Shown: positions 31,397 to 40,766 of the stretch, one piece after another
Position numbering within the stretch: position 1 is the stretch's first letter
How the letters are laid out: each line of letters begins with the position of its first letter
From: Streptomyces sp. SAI-127
Lineage (GTDB): Bacteria; Actinomycetota; Actinomycetes; Streptomycetales; Streptomycetaceae
Direction: 5' to 3'
Length of the DNA stretch: 64,000 nucleotides
NCBI RefSeq assembly: GCF_029894425.1
Contig: NZ_JARXYJ010000001.1
Location: 3,224,001 to 3,288,000, forward strand
Made by a program: the position numbers and the translations under genes
Notes under the pieces: model-generated
Told to the model about the DNA's origin: nothing
Databases searched by the model: none
What the model saw: only the letters and a program-made list of their open reading frames with translations

Positions 31397-32850
31397 GCAC
31401 GGGCCTCCGCCGTCTGTGCCGTCAGTTCCCGGGCCCGGGTCCGCGCCCAGGTCTCCGCTTCGAGGACGTCCGCGACGGTGAGCGAGGTTCCCCCGCGCGG
31501 GGTGCCGTGCTCGTCCACCACCCGGGTCACGGTCTCCATGATCCCGTTGAACGGCAGCGCGCCGGCCCGGAAGGCCTCCACGCACTCCTCGTTGGCGGCA
31601 TTGAACACCGCCGGGGCCGTGCCCGCGAGCTGTCCCACGTGTCTCGCAAGGTTGACCGAAGGAAACGCGTCGTTGTCGAGAGGGAAGAACTCCCAGGTCG
31701 ACGCCTTGCTCCAGTCGAAGGCGGGCGCCGCGTCGGGGACGCGCTCGGGCCAGCCCAGGCCGATGGCGATCGGCCCGCGCATGTCGGGGGGCGTCGCCTG
31801 CGCGATCGTGGATCCGTCCGTGAACTCAACCATCGAGTGGACATACGACTGGGGATGCACGACCACCTCAATGCGGTCGAAGGGAATGTCGTAGAGGAGG
31901 TGCGCCTCGATGACCTCCAGCCCCTTGTTGACGAGGGTCGCGGAGTTGATCGTGATGACCGGGCCCATGGCCCAGGTGGGGTGGGCGAGGGCGTCCTCGA
32001 CGGTCACCTGAGCGAGGTCGGCTTTCGTACGGCCTCGGAAGGGGCCGCCGGACGCGGTGACGACGAGCTTGCGGACGTCGGCCCTCGTCCCGGAGGCCAG
32101 GGCCTGGAAGAGGGCCGCGTGCTCGGAGTCGACCGGGATGATCTGCCCGGGCTTGGCGAGGGCCTTCACCAGCGGGCCGCCCACGATGAGCGACTCCTTG
32201 TTGGCGAGCGCGAGGGTGCGGCCCGCTTCCAGGGCGGCGAGGGTCGGGGCGAGGCCGATGGAGCCGGTGATGCCGTTGAGGACGGTGTGCGCGTCGGAGG
32301 CGGCGACCTGCGTGGCCGCGTCCGGGCCGGCGAGGATCTCGGGGAGCGGCTCGCCCGTGCCGTAGAGACCGCGGAGCGCCTCGCGCAGCTGCGGTACGAC
32401 GTCCTCGCGGGCGACCGCGACGGTCCGCGCCTTCAGCCGGTGCGCCTGCTCGGCGAGGAGCGCGACCCGGCCGCCGTTGGCGGAGAGCCCGGTCACCCGG
32501 AACCGGTCGGGGTTGCGCAGCACGAGGTCGATGGCCTGGGTGCCGATGGATCCCGTGGAGCCGAGGATCACCACGTCCTTGGGACCGTCGCCCGCGAGGG
32601 GGTCGTAGACCAGGTGCGGGTCGGCGAGGGCGGGGGCCGGAAGCCCCGTCGTCCGCCCGGAGGGCGGGCCCTGCGCCCGCTGCGGAGCGGCAGATGTGGC
32701 CAGCAGGTGCGTGCTCTCGCCGTGCCGGGCGTCGGCCCTCGTACTGGATGTACTTGGGTCGGCGCCCGGTGCGGCGAGAGTGCGTGCGTGGCGTCGCGGG
32801 GCAGACGGGGCTTCCGGCCCGTGCCCTCGGGGGGCTGGACTGTCGCTCAT
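31393..32850 (-). CDS. dxr: 1-deoxy-D-xylulose 5-phosphate reductoisomerase, with an unusual N-terminal extension
   Basis: This 485-residue enzyme makes MEP in the non-mevalonate isoprenoid pathway. The NADPH-binding motif [14 protein letters not shown] starts near residue 93, and the metal and substrate regions [15 protein letters not shown] and TASGGPFRG are all seen. The family normally starts about 15-25 residues before ILGSTGSIG. Here ATG 32850 gives about 60 extra low-complexity residues (Pro/Ala/Arg/Ser) between MSDSPAP and [10 protein letters not shown]. The DNA of this segment is a long imperfect palindrome (32706-32788). GGAGG lies unusually close to ATG 32850. Confidence 0.92.
   Translation of the reverse strand: MSDSPAPRGHGPEAPSAPRRHARTLAAPGADPSTSSTRADARHGESTHLLATSAAPQRAQGPPSGRTTGLPAPALADPHLVYDPLAGDGPKDVVILGSTGSIGTQAIDLVLRNPDRFRVTGLSANGGRVALLAEQAHRLKARTVAVAREDVVPQLREALRGLYGTGEPLPEILAGPDAATQVAASDAHTVLNGITGSIGLAPTLAALEAGRTLALANKESLIVGGPLVKALAKPGQIIPVDSEHAALFQALASGTRADVRKLVVTASGGPFRGRTKADLAQVTVEDALAHPTWAMGPVITINSATLVNKGLEVIEAHLLYDIPFDRIEVVVHPQSYVHSMVEFTDGSTIAQATPPDMRGPIAIGLGWPERVPDAAPAFDWSKASTWEFFPLDNDAFPSVNLARHVGQLAGTAPAVFNAANEECVEAFRAGALPFNGIMETVTRVVDEHGTPRGGTSLTVADVLEAETWARTRARELTAQTAEARA
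32706..32788. repeat. Imperfect palindrome inside the dxr N-terminal extension
   Basis: The arms GTGCGTGCTCTCGCCG and its partner around 32770-32787, together with CCGGGCGTCGG and its partner CCGGCGCCGAC-like sequence, pair across the centre near 32747 over about 83 bases. About three quarters of positions pair. I recall similar elements scattered in Streptomyces, but could not search for other copies. Confidence 0.5.
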
Positions 32851-32891
32851 GCCTCCATTGTTGCCGTAAGGACGGTGTGTGGGGACAGCGC

Positions 32892-32920
32892 GTCCCCCTC
32901 CCGGGGTGCGGGAGGGGGAC
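32892..32920 (-). terminator. Terminator after the acyl-CoA dehydrogenase gene
   Basis: GTCCCCCTCCCG (32892-32903) and CGGGAGGGGGAC (32909-32920) form a perfect 12-bp stem 7 bases from the stop codon. An outer GACAG/CTGTC pair may extend it. Confidence 0.85.
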
Positions 32921-32927
32921 CGCCCTG

Positions 32928-34859
32928 TCACCGGATGGGCCGGTGCACGTTCTCCTTCTCCGAAGGGCCGGGGGTCGCGTCCGCGATCCAGACGCCCTCG
33001 CCGGAGGGGTCGACGATGCCGTCCTCCAGCCAGGCGTAGGTGCCGGACATGACTCCCTTGACGACCTTGCGGTCCTGGTCGTCGGTGTTGTTCCACAGCC
33101 GGCCGAAGAGCTCCTCGACGCGCAGGCGGGACTGGTGGCAGAAGGCGTCGGCGAGTTGGTAGGCCTCACGGCCGTGGGGTTCGGTGGTGTAGAGGAGTTC
33201 GGCGCGTACGCAGGCCGCGCTCATGGCGAAGAGTTCGGCGCCGATGTCGACGATCCGGCCGAGGAAGCCCTGCTTGCTCTCCATCCGGCCCTGCCAGCGG
33301 GACATGGCGTAGAAGGTGGAGCGGGCGAGTTTGCGGGCCGTTCGTTCGACGTAGCGCAGGTGTACCGACAGGTCTACTTCGCGCTTGAACTCGGCGTATG
33401 AGGTGGGGAGTTGGCCCGGTCCGGCCACCAGCTTCGGGAGCCACTTGGCGTAGAAGACGCCCGCGTTCGCGCCCGCCTTCGCCTTGTCGCCGAGGGACTT
33501 CTCCGGGTCGATGAGGTCGCCCGCGACCGAGAGGTGGGCGTCGACGGCCTCGCGGGCGATCAGCAGGTGCATGATCTCCGTGGAGCCCTCGAAGATGCGG
33601 TTGATGCGCAGGTCGCGCAGGACCTGTTCGGCGGGGACCGCCTTCTCGCCGCGGGCCCTGAGGGATTCGGCGGTCTCGAAGCCCCGGCCGCCGCGGATCT
33701 GGACCAGTTCGTCGGCGACGAGCCAGGCCATCTCGGAGGCGTAGAGCTTGGCGAGGGCGCCCTCGATGCGGATGTCGTTGCGGTTCTCGTCGGCCATCTG
33801 ACTCGAGAGATCGAGTACGGCCTCCAGGGCGAAGGTCGTCGCCGCGATGAAGGAGATCTTGGAGCCGACGGCCTCGTGGTGGGCGATCGGCTTGCCCCAC
33901 TGTTCGCGGGCCGCGGACCACTCGCGGGCGATCTTCAGACACCACTTGCCGGCGGCCACGCAGGAGGCGGGCAGCGAGAGGCGCCCGGTGTTCAGGGTGG
34001 TCAGGGCGATCTTCAGGCCGGTGCCCTCGGGGCCGATGCGGTTGGCCGCGGGCACCCGGACCTGGTGGAAGCGGGTGACGCCGTTCTCGATGCCGCGCAG
34101 GCCCATGAAGGCGTTGCGGTTCTCGACGGTGACGCCGGGTGAGTCGGTCTCCACGACGAAGGCGGTGATGCCGCCCTTGTGGCCCTCGGACTTCGGGACG
34201 CGGGCCATCACGACGAGCAGGTCGGCGACCACGCCGTTGGTGGTCCACAGTTTCACTCCGTCGAGGATGTAGTCGTCCCCGTCGGGTACCGCGGTGGTCG
34301 CGAGGCGTGCCGGGTCGGAGCCGACGTCCGGTTCGGTGAGGAGGAAGGCGCTGATGTCGGTGCGGGCGCACCGGGGCAGGAACCGCTCCTTCTGCTCCTG
34401 CGTGCCGAAGAGCTTCAGCGGCTGGGGCACGCCGATCGACTGGTGGGCCGACAGCAGCACGCCGATCGCGGGGCTCGCGGAGCCCACGAGGGCCAGCGCC
34501 TTGTTGTAGTACACCTGGGTGAGGCCGAGGCCGCCGTACTTGGTGTCGATCTTCATGCCGAAGGCGCCGAGTTTTTTGAGCCCGTCCACGACGTCGTCGG
34601 GGATCCGGGCCTCGCGTTCGATGAGGGCGCCGTCCACCTTGGTCTCGCAGAAGTCGCGGAGCTTGGCCAGGAAGTCCTCGCCGCGCTGGGCGTCCTCGTC
34701 GGGGGGCATCGGGTGGGGGTGGATGAGGTCGAGCCGGAAACGCCCGAGGAACAGTTCCTTGGCGAAGCTGGGCTTGCGCCAGTCCTGCTCCCGGGCGGCC
34801 TCCGCCACCTCGCGGGCCTCGCGCTCGGTGACGACGGGCTTGGTGGACGGTGCGGACAT
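32928..34859 (-). CDS. Acyl-CoA dehydrogenase, long form
   Basis: This 643-residue protein has an N-terminal extension of about 60 residues, then the acyl-CoA dehydrogenase fold: FLLTEPDVGSDPARL (FAD/substrate binding) and WTTNGVVADLLVV in the first half. IFEGSTEIMHLLIAREAVD carries the catalytic-base region in the C-terminal domain, followed by about 180 extra residues. Long members of this kind resemble very-long-chain acyl-CoA dehydrogenases. ATG 34859 follows GAGGTGA at about 7 bases. The enzyme oxidises acyl-CoA to enoyl-CoA; chain-length preference cannot be read here. Confidence 0.9.
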   Translation of the reverse strand: MSAPSTKPVVTEREAREVAEAAREQDWRKPSFAKELFLGRFRLDLIHPHPMPPDEDAQRGEDFLAKLRDFCETKVDGALIEREARIPDDVVDGLKKLGAFGMKIDTKYGGLGLTQVYYNKALALVGSASPAIGVLLSAHQSIGVPQPLKLFGTQEQKERFLPRCARTDISAFLLTEPDVGSDPARLATTAVPDGDDYILDGVKLWTTNGVVADLLVVMARVPKSEGHKGGITAFVVETDSPGVTVENRNAFMGLRGIENGVTRFHQVRVPAANRIGPEGTGLKIALTTLNTGRLSLPASCVAAGKWCLKIAREWSAAREQWGKPIAHHEAVGSKISFIAATTFALEAVLDLSSQMADENRNDIRIEGALAKLYASEMAWLVADELVQIRGGRGFETAESLRARGEKAVPAEQVLRDLRINRIFEGSTEIMHLLIAREAVDAHLSVAGDLIDPEKSLGDKAKAGANAGVFYAKWLPKLVAGPGQLPTSYAEFKREVDLSVHLRYVERTARKLARSTFYAMSRWQGRMESKQGFLGRIVDIGAELFAMSAACVRAELLYTTEPHGREAYQLADAFCHQSRLRVEELFGRLWNNTDDQDRKVVKGVMSGTYAWLEDGIVDPSGEGVWIADATPGPSEKENVHRPIR

Positions 34860-36045
34860 CAGGCTCACCTCGTCGTGAATCGGGATCTTGGGGGCCGTAT
34901 GGTTACCGACGGGTGCTACCCGATCGTATGTACCCGATCCGGGGCGAGGCCACCACCCTTCGTGCGGCCGTTCGGCCGATGTCGACGGAAAACGACTGAG
35001 TGTCCAGTCGGCCGGTGCCCTTGAAGACCTCGTCGCCGGTCTCTTCCGCCGGACGAGTGACTGGGTGAAGCCGTCGGGGTCAAGGACGGCCCTTCGGCGG
35101 AGACCGCAGGGACCCTGGGGGTCCGGGCAGGCCTGGAAGGCCCAGGCGGGCCCAGAGACGGTCGCCGCGCAGGACGTGCGGGCTGCGGGGGTGGGTGAGG
35201 AACTGGACGTCGACCCGGCTCACTGTCGACGACCTCAGGGCCCCTGGGGGTCCGAGGGTCCGGGCGAGCCCCGGTGGCCCAGGCGGCCCCGCAGGTGCAC
35301 GGGTCCGAGGGTCCGGACGGCCCTGAGGCGATCGCCGCGCGGGGCGTGCAGGCCGCGGGAGTGTGGAACCGGACGTCGCCCGGCTCACTGTCGACGGCCT
35401 CAGGGGCCTCCGGGCGGGCCCGGGAGGCCCAAGCGGGCCCGGAGACGGTCGCCGCGCGGGGCGTGCAGGCTGCGGGGGTCGGTGAGGAGCTGGACGTCTG
35501 ACAGCGCACCGTCGACGGCATCAGGAGCTCTGAAGGAAGGTCCGGCGCGCCTCGGCGGTCCGGGTGGCCTACGACTGCAAGGGCCCGTGGGTCCGGACGG
35601 CCCTGCGGTGCGCAGGGGGCCGGGAGTCTGGACAGCGCCGAGAACCCGCACGGCCCCGCCGCCGCAGGGGGTCCGGAGCTCCGGGTAGGCCCGGACGGCA
35701 CAGGTACCCCCAGGCGCTCGGGGCGGCGGCCTCCGCCTCCTCGTCGCAGTGGACGGCCCGGTCCCGCCGTGCGTCGGGGTGACGTCGGACGGCTCGAGGT
35801 CGGGCGGACCAGTGCTGCCCGCACGGCAGCACCCCCACCCACGCAGGCCCTCCGCCCCACGTGCACCGCCCCTCCCTCCTCGGCCGCCGGTTCGCCGGGC
35901 AGGTTCTCGCGTCCCCGTTCCATGGCCCCCCGCCGCCGGTCGTGGTAGGCAGGAAGCCGCACCCCGTCGAGGCCGTGAACGGGCAGGCCGGAGTGGGTTC
36001 GCCGGGGGCGGGGCCCTCTTCGTGCGCCGCCCGTCCAAGAGTCCC
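34860..36045. other. Gene-poor, very GC-rich region with degenerate repeats
   Basis: I find no convincing gene in this 1.2-kb stretch. Open frames exist on both strands, but their Pro/Arg/Gly-rich translations look like composition artefacts. It holds three diverged repeat units (35155-35525) and, to the right, more CG-rich sequence up to the LacI operator at 36046. On the minus strand parts of the repeats would encode short collagen-like GLPGPPG pieces, but the frame changes between units. Confidence 0.6.
35155..35525. repeat. Three diverged repeat units of about 80-85 bases
   Basis: Units at 35155-35239, 35325-35404 and 35442-35525 share a GAGACGGTCGCCGCGC-like start, GCGTGCAGGCTGCGGG in the middle and a GTCGACG...TCAGG end. 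The spacing is about 170 and 117 bases. The units differ by small indels that shift the reading frame between copies. Confidence 0.6.
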
Positions 36046-36063
36046 TGTCGAAGCGCTTCGACA
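36046..36063. promoter_or_regulatory. LacI-type operator O1 upstream of the LacI gene
   Basis: TGTCGAAGCGCTTCGACA is a perfect 18-bp palindrome with the central CG typical of LacI/GalR operators. It lies 105 bases before the LacI start codon. The same core occurs at three other places in the locus. Confidence 0.85.
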
Positions 36064-36134
36064 ACCTATGGACACCCACTCCCGGGGGAGCTACTGTCGA
36101 ACCACCCTCACCCGCACCTGTTCGCACTGCGCAC

Positions 36135-36152
36135 TGTCGAAGCGCTTCACAA
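36135..36152. promoter_or_regulatory. LacI-type operator O2 overlapping the LacI leader
   Basis: TGTCGAAGCGCTTCACAA shares TCGAAGCGCTTC with O1 and lies only 16 bases before the ATG at 36168, 89 bases from O1. The spacing suits autorepression by a dimer or by a looping tetramer. Confidence 0.8.
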
Positions 36153-36167
36153 AGCTTGGAGAGCTGG

Positions 36168-37181
36168 ATGGTCACCCTCGCCGAGGTCGCCCAGCACGCC
36201 GGAGTCTCGGCGAGCACGGTGAGCTATGTCCTCAGTGGCAAGCGGTCCATCTCGACGACCACCCGGCAGCGAGTCGAGGAGAGCATCCGCGAGCTCGGCT
36301 ACCACCCGAACGCCGGCGCCCGCGCCCTCGCCAGCAGCAGGTCGAACATCATCGCGCTGATGATCCCGCTCCGCACCGACATGTACGTGCCGGTGATGAT
36401 GGAGATCGCCATCGCGGTGGCCACCACCGCACGGACGCACGGTTACGACGTCCTGCTGCTCACCGGCGAGGAGGGCCCCGACGCCGTACGACGCGTCACC
36501 GGCAGCGGGCTCGCCGACGCGATGATCCTGATGGACGTCGAACTCGACGACGAGCGGCTGCCGTTCCTGCGCGGCACCGACCAGCCCTCCGTACTCATCG
36601 GCCTCCCCGCCGACACGTCCGGGCTCACCTGCGTCGACCTCGACTTCCGGGCCACCGGCGCGCTGTGCGTCGAGCACCTCGCGAAGCTCGGCCACCGCGA
36701 CATCGCTGTCATCGGCGAGGCCCCCGCCGTCTACGAACGGCACACCGGTTTCGCCGAGCGCACTCTGGACGGACTCCGGTCGCGGGCCCAGGAGTTGGGC
36801 GTACGACTGCTGCACCGGCCGTGCGACGGCGGGTACGACGCGATGGCCGTGACGCTCGCCCGCGTCCTCGACGAGCGTCCGTCCACCACAGGCTTCGTCG
36901 TGCAGAACGAGCAGGCGGTCGAACCGCTGCTCGCGCTGCTGCGCCAGCAGGGCCGGGCCATTCCCGAGGACGTCTCGGTGGTCGCGATCTGCCCCGAACA
37001 GGTCGCCGTCCAGGCCTCGGTGCGGCTGACGTCGGTCGCCATTCCCGCCCAGGAGATGGGCCGGCACGCCCTGGAGCGGCTCGTCGCCAAGCTGGAGGGC
37101 CGCGGTGAGGACGAAGTCGTCCTGATCGAACCCGAGTTGACGGTCCGGGCGAGCACCGGCCCGGCGCCTTCGGCGTCCTGA
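36168..37181 (+). CDS. LacI-family regulator of the xyloglucan locus
   Basis: This 337-residue protein has the LacI helix-turn-helix and hinge (VTLAEVAQHAGVSASTVSYVLSGKRSIS, residues 2-30) and a periplasmic-binding-protein-like effector domain with typical GLTCVDLDFRATG and HRDIAVIGE stretches. ATG 36168 is preceded by GGAG. Two copies of a LacI-type palindrome lie just upstream, and further copies sit at the promoters of the transporter operon and of the GH3 gene, so it should control itself and the whole locus. The inducer is probably a xyloglucan-derived sugar (inferred from neighbours). GH31 follows 82 bases later on the same strand. Confidence 0.9.
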   Translation: MVTLAEVAQHAGVSASTVSYVLSGKRSISTTTRQRVEESIRELGYHPNAGARALASSRSNIIALMIPLRTDMYVPVMMEIAIAVATTARTHGYDVLLLTGEEGPDAVRRVTGSGLADAMILMDVELDDERLPFLRGTDQPSVLIGLPADTSGLTCVDLDFRATGALCVEHLAKLGHRDIAVIGEAPAVYERHTGFAERTLDGLRSRAQELGVRLLHRPCDGGYDAMAVTLARVLDERPSTTGFVVQNEQAVEPLLALLRQQGRAIPEDVSVVAICPEQVAVQASVRLTSVAIPAQEMGRHALERLVAKLEGRGEDEVVLIEPELTVRASTGPAPSAS

Positions 37182-37263
37182 CACCTCACCCACCAGACCC
37201 CACACCACGCATCCCGTGCCTGTGCGGCACGCCCCTGTCTGCATTCCTTCAGGAGCACTCCTC

Positions 37264-39303
37264 GTGAATCAGCCTGCCGAAATCCAGCCCAAGGTCACTC
37301 TCGCGCAGTCGTCCCCCACCGTCGGCACGTTCCGTGAGCGGGACGGCGCGCTGGAGTGGAGCGGGCGCCAGGAGACCGTCCGTGTCGAGCCCTGGGGCCC
37401 GGACGCGGTCCGGGTGCGTGCCCGGCTCGGCGGGCCGATCCTCGAGGGGCTGCCGGGCGCCCTGCTGGACGAGCCGCCGGCCACCGAGAGCATGGTCAAG
37501 ATCGGGGACGGGGAAGGCCAGTTGACGGTGGGCGCGCTGACCGTCCACGTCGACGCCGAGGGACAGATCCGCTTTCTGCGCACCGCGGACTCCGCCGAAC
37601 TCCTCGCGGAGGCCCGCGCCCACTTCTGGTGGCCCGGCTCGCGTCTGTACACGGCGGTCGGCAACGGCCACCACCGTCTCGAGCAGCGCTTCGCCGCCTA
37701 CGCCGACGAGAAGCTGTACGGCCTCGGCCAGCACCAGCACGGCAAGCTGGATCAGAAGGGCCTGGTCCTCGACCTGATCCAGCGCAACGCCGAGGTGGGC
37801 ATCCCGGTTCTGGCCTCCAGCCGCGGCTACACCCTCCTCTGGAACAACCCGGCGATCGGCCGCGTGGAACTCGCCCGCAACGGCACGCGCTGGGTGGCCG
37901 ACTCGGCCCGCCAGATCGACTACTGGATCACCGCGGGCACCCCGGCCGACGGACAGCGCCGCTACAGCGGGGTCACCGGCCGGACGCCGATGCTGCCGGA
38001 GTGGGCGGCGGGCTTCTGGCAGTGCAAGCTGCGCTACCGCACCCAGGACGAACTCCTGTCCGTGGCACGGGAGTACAAGCGGCGCGGGCTTCCCATCTCG
38101 GCGATCGTCTGCGACTTCTTCCACTGGACGCACCTCGGCGAGTGGAAGTTCGACCCGGCCGAATGGCCCGACCCGGCGGCGATGGTCCGTGAACTGGAGG
38201 AGCTGGGCATCAAGTTGGTGGTCAGCGTCTGGCCGTCGGTGTCGCCGCTCAGCGAGAACCACCCGGTCATGGAGCAGCGCGGCTACTTCATCGGCACCCA
38301 GTACGGCCCGATGGCGCACGCCGACTGGCCCGACAAGGGAGTCGCCTCCACCGTCCAGGTCGCCTTCTACGACGCCACGAACCCGGAGGCCCGGGAGTTC
38401 ATGTGGTCGAAGGTCCGCGACAACTACCTTGCGCCGTACGGCATCACGGCCTTCTGGCTGGACGCCTGCGAGCCGGAGCTCAAGCCCGGCTTCCAGGAGA
38501 ACCTGCGCTACTGGGCGGGGCCCGGCCTCGAGGTCGGCAACATGTACCCGGCCGAGAACTCCCGCACCTTCCACGAGGGCCTGACGGCCGCCGGCGAGGA
38601 GGTCATCACCCTCAACCGCTCGGCCTGGGCGGGCAGCCAGCGCTACGGCGCCGCCCTGTGGTCCGGTGACATCGGCACCGACTTCCCGACCCTGCGCGAG
38701 CAGATCGCGGCGGGTCTCAACACCGCGATGTCCGGCATCCCGTGGTGGAACACGGACATCGGCGGCTTCCACGGCGGTGACCCGGACGACCCGGCGTACC
38801 GCGAGGTCATGATCCGCTGGTTCCAGTTCGGCGCCCTGTCCCCGCTCATGCGCCTGCACGGCTTCCGCGACCCGGGCATGCCGCTGGGACCGGAGATGAC
38901 CGGCGGCCCCAACGAGGTGTGGTCGTACGGCGAGGAGGCCGGCGCGATCATGGAGAAGTACCTGCGGCTGCGCGAGCGGCTGAAGCCGTACGTCCTGAAG
39001 GTCATGCGCGAGGCCCATGAGGAGGGCCTGACGCCGATGCGCCCGCTGTTCCTGGAGTTCCCGGACGACCAGGCGACGTGGACGGTCGACGACGCGTATC
39101 TCTTCGGCGCGGATCTTCTGGTCGCCCCGGTGCTCACGGCGGGCGCGACGGCCCGTACGACCTATCTCCCGGCAGGCGCGGCCTGGACGGACGCGTGGAC
39201 CGGTGAGACGTACGAGGGCGGCAGGACGGTGACCGTCGACGCCCCGCTGGACCGCATCCCGCTGTTCCTGCGGGACGGGGCGCGGCTTCCGGTGGCGGAG
39301 TAG
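37264..39303 (+). CDS. GH31 alpha-xylosidase (YicI-like), predicted cytoplasmic
   Basis: This 679-residue protein is a family 31 glycoside hydrolase. The nucleophile motif FWLDACEPE gives Asp400, and the acid/base is Asp469 in WSGDIGTDF. There is an N-terminal beta-sandwich and a C-terminal domain, without a signal peptide. The YicI-like subgroup removes alpha-1,6-xylose from xyloglucan oligosaccharides; alpha-glucosidase is the alternative. The GTG at 37264 follows AGGAG. It lies directly behind the LacI gene, so it shares its operators. Substrate is inferred from the GH74/GH12/GH42/GH95/GH3 neighbours. Confidence 0.88.
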   Translation: MNQPAEIQPKVTLAQSSPTVGTFRERDGALEWSGRQETVRVEPWGPDAVRVRARLGGPILEGLPGALLDEPPATESMVKIGDGEGQLTVGALTVHVDAEGQIRFLRTADSAELLAEARAHFWWPGSRLYTAVGNGHHRLEQRFAAYADEKLYGLGQHQHGKLDQKGLVLDLIQRNAEVGIPVLASSRGYTLLWNNPAIGRVELARNGTRWVADSARQIDYWITAGTPADGQRRYSGVTGRTPMLPEWAAGFWQCKLRYRTQDELLSVAREYKRRGLPISAIVCDFFHWTHLGEWKFDPAEWPDPAAMVRELEELGIKLVVSVWPSVSPLSENHPVMEQRGYFIGTQYGPMAHADWPDKGVASTVQVAFYDATNPEAREFMWSKVRDNYLAPYGITAFWLDACEPELKPGFQENLRYWAGPGLEVGNMYPAENSRTFHEGLTAAGEEVITLNRSAWAGSQRYGAALWSGDIGTDFPTLREQIAAGLNTAMSGIPWWNTDIGGFHGGDPDDPAYREVMIRWFQFGALSPLMRLHGFRDPGMPLGPEMTGGPNEVWSYGEEAGAIMEKYLRLRERLKPYVLKVMREAHEEGLTPMRPLFLEFPDDQATWTVDDAYLFGADLLVAPVLTAGATARTTYLPAGAAWTDAWTGETYEGGRTVTVDAPLDRIPLFLRDGARLPVAE

Positions 39304-39310
39304 CCGTACC

Positions 39311-39347
39311 GAAGCGGCCGGTCCCACGGGGGTGGGCCGGCCGCTTC
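39311..39347. terminator. Bidirectional terminator between GH31 and the long operon
   Basis: A 16-17 bp stem with one bulge pairs GAAGCGGCCGGTCCCAC (39311-39327) with GTGGGCCGGCCGCTTC (39332-39347). It separates two convergent transcripts. Confidence 0.85.
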
Positions 39348-39360
39348 GTCGTGTGGGGGG

Positions 39361-39981
39361 TCAGCTTCCGCAGAGGGAGCGCAGGGCGCGGGCCAGGGCC
39401 CTGGTGTGCAGGGCGTCGAGGTGGTCCTCGTGATGGACCTGGAGGGCGGCGAGAATGAGTTCGGGACGGCAGGTGACCGCGCCGCGGTCGTCGGCGGTGG
39501 CGGCGAGGGCCTCGACCAGCGCGCTGGTCACTCGGTTGATCTCCTGCCGTACGACGCTCAGGTCCGGCTTGGTCGTCGGCGCCTCGTCGGGGTGGTCGGT
39601 CCACCGCTGGAACAGTCCGCGCTGGACGATCTTGTTCGCCTCGATCTGGTCGCGGAAGATCACCCGGATCTCGTCCGGGTCGGCGCCGAGCTGCTGGGCC
39701 TGGGCGGCGACGTTGTCGAGGACCTGCTGTTCGCGGGCGGGGTCGTCGATGGGGCTGTCGGTGCCCCACTTGGCGGCGGCGACCAGGTCGGCGGTGGCCA
39801 GGCGTTCGGCGGCGAGTTCGACGACGGGATGCAGGGCGGAGAGGGAGCGGGCGGTGGCGTGGGGTGCCGCGGCCGTCCCGGGGACGGGAACCGCGACCGC
39901 GGAACCCGTCGCGGTGAGAACGACGGCCGCGGTCGCGGTCACGGTGATCAGGGCACGTCGGAGGGGGGTGGTGGTACGCAT
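39361..39981 (-). CDS. Secreted chorismate mutase (AroQ gamma type)
   Basis: This 206-residue protein has a cleavable signal peptide (about residues 1-31). The mature part looks like the exported all-helical AroQ-gamma chorismate mutases, with RLATADLVAAAKWGTDSPID and DQIEANKIVQRGLFQRW. It would convert chorismate to prephenate outside the cell, where no substrate is expected, so its role is unclear. It is the last gene of the long minus-strand operon, 35 bases after the GH12 gene. Its place in a carbohydrate locus may be accidental. Confidence 0.78.
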   Translation of the reverse strand: MRTTTPLRRALITVTATAAVVLTATGSAVAVPVPGTAAAPHATARSLSALHPVVELAAERLATADLVAAAKWGTDSPIDDPAREQQVLDNVAAQAQQLGADPDEIRVIFRDQIEANKIVQRGLFQRWTDHPDEAPTTKPDLSVVRQEINRVTSALVEALAATADDRGAVTCRPELILAALQVHHEDHLDALHTRALARALRSLCGS

Positions 39982-40016
39982 GTCCCCATCAAACCCGACC
40001 GTGCCCCACGATCAGG

Positions 40017-40727
40017 TCAACTGCTGCTTACGGTCAGGTTGTTGGTGGTGAAGTTGAGACCACCGGACGAGCTGGTGATCTCGAAGCCGAACTGCACGTC
40101 ACCGATGGTCTCGTTGCCGAACCAGCCCTTGGTGTCCTTGATCCACTTCAGGATCGGGAGGATGTTGACCGTGCCGGAGCTGGAGTTGGAGGTGCGGACG
40201 AAGGAGAAGACCTCGTTCGCGCCGTTGGTGCCCTTGTAGACGGTCCAGGTGTGGCCGCCGAGCGTCACGTTGCCCTGCGAGCTGCCGAGCGGACCGACGG
40301 CTCCGGTCTTGTTGACCCAGAGCATGATCTCGTAGTCGTAGTCGGTGTCCCAGATGTCGTACGACGTGTTGTAGGCGCCGGACGACGGGACCGAGACGTT
40401 GTAGCTGCTGGAGAGCGAACCCAGCGAGGTGATCGACTTGTTGATCACCTTCTTGGAGTTGGGGTAGGACTTGATGCCGCCGGTGTTGGGGTGGTTGGCG
40501 TTGACGCCCCAGTTAGTGCCGGAGTTGGCCCAGATGCACTGGCTGCCGGCGCCGGAGCCCCAGATGTTGTTGTAGAGCGTGTAGCCGTTCAGGCTCGTGT
40601 TGGCCCACTGGTCGCAGGAGCTCCAGACGGCGGCGGAGGCCGGGGCCGAGGCGAGTCCGACGGTGGCGCCGATGGCCATCGCCGGGGCCAGCACCGCCAT
40701 GGTGATCTTGCGCAGAGTGCTTGCCAT
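40017..40727 (-). CDS. Secreted GH12 endoglucanase/xyloglucanase
   Basis: This 236-residue protein has a signal peptide (cleavage near residues 31-33, ASA-A) and a single jelly-roll GH12 domain. The nucleophile region DYEIMLW and the acid/base region VQFGFEIT carry the expected glutamates. There is no carbohydrate-binding module. GH12 enzymes cut beta-1,4-glucan, and several prefer xyloglucan; the neighbours make that likely here. ATG 40727 follows AAAGGGA. It lies 39 bases after the GH95 gene, on the same strand. Confidence 0.88.
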   Translation of the reverse strand: MASTLRKITMAVLAPAMAIGATVGLASAPASAAVWSSCDQWANTSLNGYTLYNNIWGSGAGSQCIWANSGTNWGVNANHPNTGGIKSYPNSKKVINKSITSLGSLSSSYNVSVPSSGAYNTSYDIWDTDYDYEIMLWVNKTGAVGPLGSSQGNVTLGGHTWTVYKGTNGANEVFSFVRTSNSSSGTVNILPILKWIKDTKGWFGNETIGDVQFGFEITSSSGGLNFTTNNLTVSSS

Positions 40728-40766
40728 GGTGTCCCTTTCCATGGGTGGGGGGAAATGCGGGGGGAG

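Noticed and set aside
30032..31894. A 620-residue plus-strand open frame over the M50 protease gene
   Set aside because: It is His/Asp/Glu/Arg-rich shadow sequence opposite a clear metalloprotease gene.
34888..35688. Long open frame on the plus strand in the GC-rich stretch
   Set aside because: The translation is Arg/Pro/Gly-rich with no family resemblance, no ribosome binding site, and the repeats change frame within it.
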